Assembly (NCBI GenBank): GCA_030145305.1
Contig: JAQYVX010000005.1
Coordinates: forward strand, 124,001-188,000
Direction: 5' to 3'
DNA length: 64,000 nt
Source of the DNA: Halarcobacter sp.
Lineage (GTDB): Bacteria; Campylobacterota; Campylobacteria; Campylobacterales; Arcobacteraceae
The position numbers were made by a program, and so were the translations under genes. Below are positions 35,249 to 44,070 of this stretch, one piece after another. Every line of letters begins with the position of its first letter. Within the stretch, counting starts at the first letter, position 1. Below the pieces are notes generated by a model. It searched no databases. It was not told the DNA's origin and saw only the letters and a list, made by a program, of their open reading frames with translations.

Positions 35249-36505
35249 ATGAGTCTAAAAAAAATTGTTTTTCCAATATCATCTTTATTTTTTGCAATAG
35301 GTTTTTTAGCTATTGGATACGGTATGATTTTAACATTTGTAGGCGTATATTTAAAGGAATTAGAAGTTAGTAATACTGTAATTGGTATTATAAATGCCTC
35401 ATTTTTTTTAGGAGCAGTTTTATCTTCAATATTTAGCCAAAAATTTATATCCACAGTTGGACATATCAGAAGTTTTGCAGCCTTTGCAGCTCTTATGGTA
35501 ATAACATTTCTAATGCACTCTCTTTTCTTTAATGAAGTATTATGGGCTATTTTGAGATTACTTTCTGGTTTTTCTTTTTATGCTCTTTTGATTATATTAG
35601 AAAGCTGGTTAAATGAAAAAAGTTCTGAGGAAAGTAGAGGACGAATATTAGCTATTTATACAATAGTTTTCTATCTAGCAACTGCACTAGGACAACTTTT
35701 TTTAAATATAGATGATCACTTTAAAGAATATATTTTTACAATAGGTTCTACTCTTGTTTTATTTTCTGTAATTTTTATTTCTCTAACTAAAATAAAAGAA
35801 CCTATTTTAGAACCTTTTGAAAAACTTAGTTTTCCAAAAATTTTTTCTATAGTTCCACTTGCAACTGTTACAAGTTTTATTAGTGGTTTTTTAGTAGGTG
35901 GTTTTTTCTCAATGGCCCCTGTTTATATTCTTATGCAAGGTAGCTCTGTTGAACTTGTTTCAAAGTTTATGATAGTTTCAATTATAGGTGGACTAATTTC
36001 ACAATGGCCAGTAGGAATACTTTCAGATAGATTTGGAAGAAGAAAACTTATTTCTATAACTTCATTTCTTAGTGCCGTAACTTCCTTTTTATTTATATTA
36101 TATGCCAACGAAGAGATTTATTTATACACACTAGGATTTTGTTTAGGATTGTCAGTATTTACCCTATATCCTTTAGCCGTAGCAAGAGCAAATGATGTTG
36201 TAGATGAAAATAAAGATATTGTAGAGATAAGTAGATCTTTACTATTTACTTATGGAATTGGCTCATTTCTTGCTCCACTTATAATAGGTGTGGGATTAAG
36301 TCTAACTCCTAACTTCTTATTTATAAGTTTCTTCATTTTATGCCTTATTTTAAGTATCTATGCCTTAACACAAGAAAGAGTAAAAGACAAAGACTTAAGT
36401 GTCTTTGTAAACATTCCTGTTACTTCAGGAGCAGAATTACCACAACTAGATCCAAGACAAGATGAAGAGTATGCTCACGACTCAAATAATTCTTATTTTC
36501 AGTAA
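35249..36505 (+). CDS. MFS transporter, YcaD-like
   Basis: 418 residues with about 12 membrane segments. The motif between helices 8 and 9, GILSDRFGRRKLIS, and the first-half equivalent around KFISTVGHIRSFA fit the major facilitator family. The C-terminal tail FVNIPVTSGAELPQLDPR is characteristic of the YcaD-type group. The substrate is unknown. It is monocistronic, with an AAGGT ribosome site, and is followed by a strong terminator. Confidence 0.85.
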   Translation: MSLKKIVFPISSLFFAIGFLAIGYGMILTFVGVYLKELEVSNTVIGIINASFFLGAVLSSIFSQKFISTVGHIRSFAAFAALMVITFLMHSLFFNEVLWAILRLLSGFSFYALLIILESWLNEKSSEESRGRILAIYTIVFYLATALGQLFLNIDDHFKEYIFTIGSTLVLFSVIFISLTKIKEPILEPFEKLSFPKIFSIVPLATVTSFISGFLVGGFFSMAPVYILMQGSSVELVSKFMIVSIIGGLISQWPVGILSDRFGRRKLISITSFLSAVTSFLFILYANEEIYLYTLGFCLGLSVFTLYPLAVARANDVVDENKDIVEISRSLLFTYGIGSFLAPLIIGVGLSLTPNFLFISFFILCLILSIYALTQERVKDKDLSVFVNIPVTSGAELPQLDPRQDEEYAHDSNNSYFQ

Positions 36506-36515
36506 ATATTATTGA

Positions 36516-36552
36516 TAAAAAAAGGGGATAGTTTTGCTATCCCCTTTTTTTT
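36516..36552. terminator. Bidirectional intrinsic terminator
   Basis: A perfect stem GGGGATAG (36524-36531) / CTATCCCC (36537-36544) with a TTTTG loop, flanked by a run of A's on the left and T's on the right, between convergent genes. Confidence 0.95.
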
Positions 36553-36574
36553 ACTTCAAAATTATACTTTTGGC

Positions 36575-37138
36575 TTATACATCAACCATAGCTTTAAAAT
36601 AAGCTCCACATCTACCTATATTTTCAATATTAACATGAGAACGCTCATCTAATCTTCCATCTTCCAAATATTGTTTTTTTATTTCTAAAATAATCGGAGT
36701 AGTTTTTCCTGGAAGCTCAACTTTTTGATAGAAGTCACAAAAAAGTGCAGTTTGACTTGAACTTATCATAGGAGGATACTCTTCTAAAGGTCTTTGAACA
36801 TCAATCTCATATTCTTTGATTTCACTTTCTTCTTTTCCAAGCATAGTTGCACATAGTTTTACATCTTCCATATTGTCTTTATTTACAAAACAAATTGTGG
36901 CTTTTTTATGTTTCAAAATATTATATAAAGAGTCTTTTGGTACTCCTTTTTCTTTTTCACCAATTGATACTATTACAACTGCTGGATCTGAAGAAAGAGG
37001 TATAAAATATGAAAAAGGAGCAGCATTTATAATACCCTCATCTTCCGTTACAATCCAAGCTATTGGTCTTGGCACAACAGTGTCTGACATAATTTTATAT
37101 CTATTCAAATCATTTACATCTTTATAATCAATAATCAT
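36575..37138 (-). CDS. Flavin reductase family protein
   Basis: 187 residues, a split-barrel FMN-binding protein. TVVPRPIAWIVTEDEGIINAAPFSYFIPLSSDPAVVIVSIG-type N-terminal sequence (about 19-58) is the family hallmark, with residues PRPIAW and NAAPFS contacting flavin. The C-terminal RCGAYFKA is also typical. Expected to bind FMN and reduce it or use it in a redox role; the partner is unknown. It is monocistronic and convergent with the MFS gene. Confidence 0.85.
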   Translation of the reverse strand: MIIDYKDVNDLNRYKIMSDTVVPRPIAWIVTEDEGIINAAPFSYFIPLSSDPAVVIVSIGEKEKGVPKDSLYNILKHKKATICFVNKDNMEDVKLCATMLGKEESEIKEYEIDVQRPLEEYPPMISSSQTALFCDFYQKVELPGKTTPIILEIKKQYLEDGRLDERSHVNIENIGRCGAYFKAMVDV

Positions 37139-37306
37139 TAAAATCCCCTATTTTTTGTAGCTTAATAATATTCAAATCTCATTATAAAAAGCTTAAAGCT
37201 TGTGCAATATTCTCATTATCCAAGCTTTCTCCTCTCATCAAATTTAAATGTATTTGCGTTATAATAATATTAAATTAGTATTTAGTGTTAATAAAAAAGG
37301 GTTTAA

Positions 37307-38611
37307 GTGAATAATGTTTTAGAAATATTTAAAGAAATAACTTCTGTTCCAAGATGTAGTGGAACATATCAGCCTTTTATTGATTATGTAAAAAGCTTTG
37401 CCTTAAAATATAATTATGAATGTTTAACTGATAATTACAATAATATTTTGTGTAGAAAAAAAGATTCAAAAGCAAATTTATGTTTACAAAATCATTATGA
37501 TATTGTTTGTTTAGTTGATAATTGTGTTCCAAAAATAGTAGAAGAAGATGGCTTCTTAAAATCTGAAAATTCAACTTTGGGTGCAGATAATGGAATTGGA
37601 TGTTCTTATATGTTAAGCCTAATGAGTCAAAACTATGACTGTGAATTTCTATTTACAAGTGATGAAGAGATAGGATTAATAGGAGCGAATAATTTAGAGC
37701 TTGAATTAAATGCACAATTTATGCTTAATATTGATAGTGAAGAAGAAGGTGAAATTTGTATAGGATGTGCAGGTGGAATTGATATTTTTGCAAAAAATAA
37801 TAAAAAAAGCATCCTAAAAAATGATGAAAATTACGAGCTTTATGAAATAGAAATCTCTAAACTTCCAGGAGGACATAGTGGGATTAATATCCATCTAAAT
37901 ACTCCAAATGCAATTAAACTTATTGCTCAAATGATAAAAGAAAATGATGGTTTATTATTAGACATAAATGGAGGAGAAAGAATAAATTCAATTCCTGTTA
38001 ATGTAAAAGCAATAGTAGCCTTTAAGTCTTATCCAAAGAATATTTCACATGAAAATTTGTGTATAACTAGAATAGATACTAAAACTGAACATATGAATAT
38101 TTGGACAAGTGATATAGTGGATTTTATTTATACATTTTCAAATGGAGTAAGAGGATATGACAAAGATTTAGGTGTAGTATTAAGTTCAATTAATCTAGCT
38201 AAAATATCAACAGATCTAGACTCAATTAGTATAGAATTAAGTGCAAGGTCTATGTCCAATGAAGGACTCGATTCAATAAAGAAAGAGAGTATAGCTTTAC
38301 TTGAACATTTTAATTTTATAGTTGAAACAAATGGTAAATATCCAGCCTGGAAGCCTGATGTAAATGAATTCACAAATAATATTTTAGAAATTTATAAAAA
38401 GTATAATAAAAGTGCAAGTTTGGAAGCTATTCATGCAGGACTTGAATGTGCTATCTTTAAACAAAAATTTCCAAAAATGAAAATAGCTTCAATAGGTCCA
38501 AATATTTTTGATCCCCATTCTAATAGAGAAAAAGTTGAAATCAAATCTGTTGAAAGATTATCTGAAATTGTAAAAGAAATTGTAGATAGTTTAAAAAAAG
38601 AGAATAAATAA
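37307..38611 (+). CDS. pepD: Aminoacyl-histidine dipeptidase (PepD-type, M20 family)
   Basis: 434 residues starting at GTG, supported by an AAGGG ribosome site 5 bases upstream. Metal-site residues of the M20/PepD family are present: H63-x-D65 (HYDIVC), D94 in TLGADNG, E120-E121 in TSDEEIGL and a distal H near FDPHSNREK. A lid domain sits at about 185-300 (GGHSGINIH). It splits dipeptides such as aminoacyl-histidine in the cytoplasm. It is shorter than E. coli PepD (485). The next gene begins 5 bases after the stop, but the products are unrelated. Confidence 0.88.
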   Translation: MNNVLEIFKEITSVPRCSGTYQPFIDYVKSFALKYNYECLTDNYNNILCRKKDSKANLCLQNHYDIVCLVDNCVPKIVEEDGFLKSENSTLGADNGIGCSYMLSLMSQNYDCEFLFTSDEEIGLIGANNLELELNAQFMLNIDSEEEGEICIGCAGGIDIFAKNNKKSILKNDENYELYEIEISKLPGGHSGINIHLNTPNAIKLIAQMIKENDGLLLDINGGERINSIPVNVKAIVAFKSYPKNISHENLCITRIDTKTEHMNIWTSDIVDFIYTFSNGVRGYDKDLGVVLSSINLAKISTDLDSISIELSARSMSNEGLDSIKKESIALLEHFNFIVETNGKYPAWKPDVNEFTNNILEIYKKYNKSASLEAIHAGLECAIFKQKFPKMKIASIGPNIFDPHSNREKVEIKSVERLSEIVKEIVDSLKKENK

Positions 38612-38616
38612 AACAA

Positions 38617-39699
38617 ATGAGTAAATTTGAAATTTCTGATAATTGGGAATATTTTTGCTTAGTAGACAAAATTAAATTTATAGATAGTTTTTTTGTAAAG
38701 AATTCACATTCAAAAGAAATTATCTTTGATTTTTTAAACTTAAAAAAAGTTGATTCTTCTGGTATTATTCTTATTATAAAATACCTTGTACTTTTTGAAA
38801 ATAATAAAATCAATGTAAAAATTGAAAATATAAGTGAAAAGCATCAAAAAATGCTTAATTTATATAAAGAAAATTATACACAAAAAGAACCTGTAGTTGA
38901 ATATAAATCCTCTTCTTTAGAAAAAATAGGTAAAAAATCAATTAAAACAATAGAAAGATTTGGAAGTTTTTTATCTTTTCAGGGTAAGATTTTTACTTAT
39001 TTATTTTATCTTTTATTACATCCTTCAAAAATACGATTTAAAGCTATTGTTAATCAAATTGAAGTTGCATCTATTCCGATTTTGCCTATTATTGCTCTTG
39101 CTTTATTTCTTGTTGGTTTTGTAACAGCCTATCAAGGTGCTGATCAGCTTGGAAAATTTGGTGCTTCAATAATTATTGTTGAAATGTCTACAATGTCTAT
39201 GTTTAGAGAAATAGCACCCTTTTTAGCAGCAGTTATTGTTGCAGGAAGAAGTGCTTCTTCTTTTACAGCCCAAATAGGAACAATGAAAATAACAGAAGAG
39301 TTAAGTGCCATGAGAACGATGGGCTTAGATATTGATATATTTATAATTATACCTAGAATTATTGCATTAATTATTATTATGCCTCTTTTAGTCTTCTTTG
39401 CTGATATGGCTGCATTAGCAGGAGAAATGGTAATTGTTAAGTATCATTTAGGAATTTCTTATACAGAGTTTATTAATAGAATTTATGAATATGTTGAAAT
39501 TAGACATATTTTATTAGGACTTGCAAAAGCTCCACTTTTTGGAATTTTAATTGCGGTAATTGGATGTTATAGAGGATTACAAGTTAAAAGTGGAACAGAT
39601 ATAGGGAAATATACAACAAAAGCCGTTGTAGATTCAATTTTTTGGCTTATTATTGTAAATGCAATAATTTCTCTTTTATCTATAAAATTAGGATTTTAG
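38617..39699 (+). CDS. mlaE: Mla-type ABC permease with N-terminal STAS domain (MlaE-like)
   Basis: 360 residues. Residues 1 to about 90 form a STAS domain (FDFLNLKKVDSSGIILIIKYLV, the DSSG loop matching anti-sigma-antagonist folds), fused to a permease with about five membrane segments. Permease marks include the EVASIPIL and GADQLGKFGA stretches and REIAPFLAAVIVAGRSASSFTA-type sequence in the core. The STAS part equals stand-alone MlaB of E. coli, here joined to MlaE. The complex moves phospholipid across the envelope. One base separates it from mlaF. Confidence 0.92.
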   Translation: MSKFEISDNWEYFCLVDKIKFIDSFFVKNSHSKEIIFDFLNLKKVDSSGIILIIKYLVLFENNKINVKIENISEKHQKMLNLYKENYTQKEPVVEYKSSSLEKIGKKSIKTIERFGSFLSFQGKIFTYLFYLLLHPSKIRFKAIVNQIEVASIPILPIIALALFLVGFVTAYQGADQLGKFGASIIIVEMSTMSMFREIAPFLAAVIVAGRSASSFTAQIGTMKITEELSAMRTMGLDIDIFIIIPRIIALIIIMPLLVFFADMAALAGEMVIVKYHLGISYTEFINRIYEYVEIRHILLGLAKAPLFGILIAVIGCYRGLQVKSGTDIGKYTTKAVVDSIFWLIIVNAIISLLSIKLGF

Positions 39700-39700
39700 A

Positions 39701-40444
39701 ATGATTGAAGTAAAACATATTTCAACTTCCTTTGGGGAAAAAATAGTACATGATGATATTTCACTAAAAGTGAACAAAGGTGAAATATTTGGAATTTTGG
39801 GAGGAAGTGGAAGTGGTAAAACTGTACTTTTAAAACAAATAATTATGTTAAATGAAATCCAAAAAGGACAAATAAGTATATTTGGAGAAGATATAAAAAA
39901 ACTTACTATGAAAAGAAGAGATTACATAAAAAGAAATTGGGGAGTATTGTTTCAATTTGGTGCCCTATTCTCTTCTTTAAATGTAATTGAAAATATTGGA
40001 ATTATGTTAAAAGAAAATACAAAACTTCCAAAAGATTTGATAGATGATATAGCCTACACAAAATTAAGAATGGTTGGACTTGATACAAGAGTTGGGACTT
40101 TATATCCAGAAGAATTAAGTGGAGGGATGAAAAAAAGAGTTGCACTAGCTAGAAGTTTAGCATTAGACCCTAGCATTCTTTTTTTAGATGAACCAACTTC
40201 AGGATTGGACCCTTCTAGTATAAAAGCCTTTAATAGTTTAATTTTAGACTTAAGAGATATGCTAGGACTAACTGTTGTTATGATAACCCATGAATTAATT
40301 ACAATAAAAGAAGTGCTTGATAGATTTTGTATTATTTCAAATGGGAAACTGGCTATTACGGGCACCTATGAGGATGCATTAAAAGTAAATGATGTTACAA
40401 TAAATAAGTTCTTAAAATTACAAAAGGATGATTTTGGAAAATAA
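39701..40444 (+). CDS. mlaF: Mla-type ABC ATPase (MlaF-like)
   Basis: 247 residues. Walker A GGSGSGKT near 37, signature LSGGMKKRVALARSL, Walker B ILFLDEPTSGLDP and H-loop MITHEL. The Q-loop lies in FQFGALFSS, the form typical of MlaF. It powers the permease encoded just upstream. Its 3' end overlaps the next gene by 17 bases, which shows tight coupling of the operon. Confidence 0.95.
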   Translation: MIEVKHISTSFGEKIVHDDISLKVNKGEIFGILGGSGSGKTVLLKQIIMLNEIQKGQISIFGEDIKKLTMKRRDYIKRNWGVLFQFGALFSSLNVIENIGIMLKENTKLPKDLIDDIAYTKLRMVGLDTRVGTLYPEELSGGMKKRVALARSLALDPSILFLDEPTSGLDPSSIKAFNSLILDLRDMLGLTVVMITHELITIKEVLDRFCIISNGKLAITGTYEDALKVNDVTINKFLKLQKDDFGK

Positions 40445-41378
40445 AGCTAGATATACACTTGTAGGTCTATTTGTTTTAAGTTTTGTTATTGCTGCTGTTG
40501 TTTTTATACTCTGGCTGGGAAGATACGATTTAGAAAAAATAGATGCAAAAGAGTTTAGAATATACAGTACTACTTCAATTGGAGGATTAAGTAAAAATTC
40601 AATTGTTGAATACAAAGGTTTAAATATTGGAATAATTAAAGATATCCAAATAAATCCAAAAAATCTTGAGCAAATTGAGATTATTCTAAAAATTACAAAA
40701 CCAAGTATTATAAAATCTGATAGTTATGCAATTATTCAATCAGAAGGTGTCACAGGAAATAAACGTATTGAAATTAGTGGAGGAACAAATGACTCTGAGA
40801 TATTAGAAGTTAAAAAAGATTCCTATGCTATTATTCCTTTGAAAAAGTCATTTATTGATAAAATTACTTCAAGTGCTGGAAATATAAGTTCACAAATAGA
40901 AAATATTCTTGAAAAATTTGAAATTCTTTTAGATGAAAAAAATATTAAAAATATTAATAAAATATTAGAAAATACAAATAATTCCTCAAAAAACTTTGAT
41001 GAGATGATGCAAAAAGTTAATAATTTATTAGAAAACAACTTATTAAAAACCCTTAATAATTTTGACAATATGACAAATAGTATAGATTCAGTTGTAAAAA
41101 CAGATATTAAAAATAGTGTTAATAAAATTGAATTAATGACAAAAAATCTTGATTTACTTGGAAATGACGTAAGAACACTTATTAATAATGATATAAAAAA
41201 ATTAATAAAAGACTTAAGACAAACAGCAAACTCCTCAAAAGATATTGATATTGTTTTAGACCAATTAGAAGATACTTTAAAACAAATAGATTCAACTGTC
41301 AATGAATTCAATCAAAACGGTGGAGATATGTTATTTAATACAAGAGAGATAAATTATGGGCCTGGAGAAAAAGAATAA
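40428..41378 (+). CDS. mlaD: MCE-domain substrate-binding protein (MlaD-like)
   Basis: 316 residues. A signal-anchor helix at about 10-30 is followed by one MCE domain (about 38-115, with the IGGLSKNSIVEYKGLNIGII hallmark). The remaining 200 residues form a long, N/K/I-rich coiled coil ending near MLFNTREI. E. coli MlaD is about 180 residues, so the periplasmic helix region here is much longer, like the lipid tunnels of longer MCE proteins. It begins inside the mlaF end. Confidence 0.9.
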   Translation: MILENKARYTLVGLFVLSFVIAAVVFILWLGRYDLEKIDAKEFRIYSTTSIGGLSKNSIVEYKGLNIGIIKDIQINPKNLEQIEIILKITKPSIIKSDSYAIIQSEGVTGNKRIEISGGTNDSEILEVKKDSYAIIPLKKSFIDKITSSAGNISSQIENILEKFEILLDEKNIKNINKILENTNNSSKNFDEMMQKVNNLLENNLLKTLNNFDNMTNSIDSVVKTDIKNSVNKIELMTKNLDLLGNDVRTLINNDIKKLIKDLRQTANSSKDIDIVLDQLEDTLKQIDSTVNEFNQNGGDMLFNTREINYGPGEKE

Positions 41379-41995
41379 TGAAAAAAACAAAAATTGTAAT
41401 ATTTAAAATATCCTTCATCTTGGTATTTTCAAGTTTATTTTTTGGAGGATGTATTTCCTTAACAAAAGAACTTCCTGCTTATAAAACATACTCCTTAGAA
41501 TATAAAAAAGATAATACTTCTTCAAAATATTTTGATAAAACTATTCAAGTTCTTGAACCTAAAGCTTTAGAAAGTATAAATTCAGAAGCAATTACTTACT
41601 CAAAAGACGATTTTTCAAAAGAAAAATATGCATTAAATCGTTGGAGTGATAAACCCTCAAAAATGTTACAAAGAACAATTGCTTCATATCTTACAAGCAA
41701 AAATTCTTACAAATATATTACAAGCTCAAATATCAAAGTAAAAAGTGATTTTAAAATCGTATCTCAATTAGTAGATTTTAATCATACTTTTACTAAAAAT
41801 AGCTCTTATGCAGACTTTTCAATAAGAGTTTATTTAATAAATAATCATAATGAAAAAGTTTTCTTTAAAAGTTTTACCTATACTAAAAGAACATCAACAA
41901 ATGACGCTAAAGGCTTAGTAGAAACTATGAATGAAGTTAATAATATTTTCTTATCTGATTTAAATACTTTTATACAAAGTGTATTAAATAAGTAG
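41378..41995 (+). CDS. ABC-type transport auxiliary lipoprotein (PqiC-like)
   Basis: 205 residues. A lipoprotein signal ends in FFGGC (lipidated C25), and the mature part has the LSY-type pattern of the ABC transport auxiliary family (YSLEYKKD, then a VLEPKAL strand, then KYALNRWSDKPSKMLQRTI). It probably sits on the outer membrane side of the lipid pathway. Its start overlaps the mlaD stop by one base. No MlaC-like carrier follows, which suggests that MlaD and this lipoprotein bridge the periplasm. Confidence 0.85.
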   Translation: MKKTKIVIFKISFILVFSSLFFGGCISLTKELPAYKTYSLEYKKDNTSSKYFDKTIQVLEPKALESINSEAITYSKDDFSKEKYALNRWSDKPSKMLQRTIASYLTSKNSYKYITSSNIKVKSDFKIVSQLVDFNHTFTKNSSYADFSIRVYLINNHNEKVFFKSFTYTKRTSTNDAKGLVETMNEVNNIFLSDLNTFIQSVLNK

Positions 41996-42030
41996 TTTTT
42001 GAATATGCTTCTAAAAGAAAAGGTCCCAAA

Positions 42031-43950
42031 ATGAATAGTAAAAATGAAGATACAATACTACAAATTATAAAATACACTCCCCCTGTTTTTATAATTACTC
42101 TTTCATTAATAATTTCCGTAGCTTTATATTTTAATAATCAAAAGATGTTTAATGAAGAAAAAAAACAGATTGAACAAGAGTATATTAAAGATAAAAAAGA
42201 ACTCATACAAAATCAAGTTAACAATATTTATGAATATATTATCAATGAACAAAAAGATACAGAAAAAAAATTAAAACAAAGCATTAAAATGCGTGTTTAT
42301 GAAGCTTATAATATTGCTATGAATATTTACCAAGAAAATAAGAATTTAGATAAAGTAGCTATTAAAAAGCTAATTACTGATGCTTTAAGAACAATAAGGT
42401 TCAATAATAATAGAGGATATTTCTTTATATTTTCTTTTGATGGCATAAATATATTAAATTCAGCATTTCCAAATCTTGAAGGTAAAAATCTTTGGAATTA
42501 TAAAGATGCCAAAGGTACATTTATAACTCATGAAATGAATAAAATATTAAATAATAAAAGTGAAACTTTTTATACTTGGTATTGGAATAAACCAAATGAC
42601 AAAAGTCTTACAGAATATAAAAAAATTGGATTTTTCAAAAAGATTGAGCCTTTAAATTGGTATATAGGAACAGGAGAATATTTAGAAGATTTTGAAAACG
42701 ATATAAAAAAAGATTTATTAAAATATATTAAAAGATTGAAATATGAGAATAATGGGTACATCTTTATAATAGATTATAAAGGAAAGTATTTAGCCCATAA
42801 AAATGAAGAAATAATAGGATTGAATGCCTTAGAAGCAAAAGATATTCAAAACAAACAAACTATTTTAGATATATTTGATATTTCAAAAAAACAAGGAAGT
42901 GGTTTTATAGATTATTTTCAAATAAAAAAATCAGGAATAAATAATTTAGCAAAGAAAACAAGTTATATAAAAAGTATTGAAAATTGGGAATGGATAATAG
43001 GGAAAGGCTTTTATCAAGATGAAAGAAATTTAATTTTTAAAAAGAAGAAACAATTTTTAGATGAGAAGTTAAATGAGCATTTGTGTGATTTAGTTTTTTA
43101 TTCTAGTCTATTAACAATAATTTTACTTTTTATTTCTATTTCTATTTCAAAAATTCTTGAAAAAAGATTTGTAGGCTACCAAAATGAAATAAATACTTAT
43201 CTAAAAGAGATAACAACCCAACACACGATATTAGCTCAACAATCAAAATTAGCAGCAGTAGGAGAAATGATCGCAAATATTGCACATCAATGGAGACAAC
43301 CTCTTAGTATGATTTCTAGTGCGGCAACAGGCTTAAGACTAAAAAAAGAAGTGGGAATATTAAAAGATGAAGAATTTAACACAAGTTTAGACTATATAAA
43401 TGATTCTACTCAATATCTTTCTAAAACAATTGATGATTTTAGAAATTTCTTTTCCAATAATAAAGATAAAACTTTATTTAGTATTAAAACGGCAATCCAA
43501 GAAAGTTTAAATCTTTTAAGTATTCAGACAAAAGAGAATGATATAACTATAATCCAAGATATTAATGAAAGTAAAGTTTTTGGAGTTAAAAGTGAAATAA
43601 GTCAAGTTATAATTAATATAATTAATAATTCTAAAGATCAATTAATAAAATCAAGAAAGAAAAACCGATTAATTACTGTTAATACTTATGAAAAAGATAA
43701 TTTTCTTATTATTGATTTAAAAGATAATGCCGGTGGAATAAAAGAAAAAGTATTACCACACATTTTTGAACCATATTTTACTACAAAACATAAAAGTCAA
43801 GGTACAGGAATTGGACTTTATATGTCAAGACAAATAATTTTAAAACAGTATCAAGGGGCAATTGATATTACAAATTGTGAATTTAGTTACAAAAAGAAAT
43901 CATATAAAGGTGCAAACACAATTATTAAATTAAATATTTCTAAAAATTAA
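42031..43950 (+). CDS. Membrane histidine kinase with two tandem Cache domains
   Basis: 639 residues. A membrane segment at about 17-35, then a helical stretch and two successive Cache_2-like units: NRGYFFIFSFDGINILN...NWYIGTGEYLED (about 128-220) and NNGYIFIIDYKGKYLAHKN...NWEWIIGKGFYQDE (about 240-332). A second membrane segment lies at about 354-375. The kinase core has H419 in IANIAHQWRQPL, an N-box (IINIINNSKDQL), G1 DNAGGIKE and G2 GTGIGLYMS. No response regulator is adjacent, so it is an orphan kinase. It lies 35 bases after the lipid-transport operon. Confidence 0.92.
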   Translation: MNSKNEDTILQIIKYTPPVFIITLSLIISVALYFNNQKMFNEEKKQIEQEYIKDKKELIQNQVNNIYEYIINEQKDTEKKLKQSIKMRVYEAYNIAMNIYQENKNLDKVAIKKLITDALRTIRFNNNRGYFFIFSFDGINILNSAFPNLEGKNLWNYKDAKGTFITHEMNKILNNKSETFYTWYWNKPNDKSLTEYKKIGFFKKIEPLNWYIGTGEYLEDFENDIKKDLLKYIKRLKYENNGYIFIIDYKGKYLAHKNEEIIGLNALEAKDIQNKQTILDIFDISKKQGSGFIDYFQIKKSGINNLAKKTSYIKSIENWEWIIGKGFYQDERNLIFKKKKQFLDEKLNEHLCDLVFYSSLLTIILLFISISISKILEKRFVGYQNEINTYLKEITTQHTILAQQSKLAAVGEMIANIAHQWRQPLSMISSAATGLRLKKEVGILKDEEFNTSLDYINDSTQYLSKTIDDFRNFFSNNKDKTLFSIKTAIQESLNLLSIQTKENDITIIQDINESKVFGVKSEISQVIINIINNSKDQLIKSRKKNRLITVNTYEKDNFLIIDLKDNAGGIKEKVLPHIFEPYFTTKHKSQGTGIGLYMSRQIILKQYQGAIDITNCEFSYKKKSYKGANTIIKLNISKN

Positions 43951-44070
43951 TTTGATGATTAAAAAATAAAGGATAATTACAGTTTTTTAAAAAAAATCTA
44001 TTTTTATTCCTTTTAGTAATTTCTTTTTAGCTATAATAATCAAGTTTAAATTTACAAAAGGACCATAAGA

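Noticed and set aside
38617-38813. A separate gene on the minus strand covering the start of the STAS-permease gene
   Set aside because: It is the reverse frame of a coding region that clearly encodes a STAS domain, and it has no ribosome site or known domain.
40823-41311. A 162-residue minus-strand ORF rich in F, I, L and S inside the MlaD gene
   Set aside because: Its hydrophobic make-up is the complement of the K/N/D-rich coiled coil of MlaD; a common shadow in AT-rich genomes.
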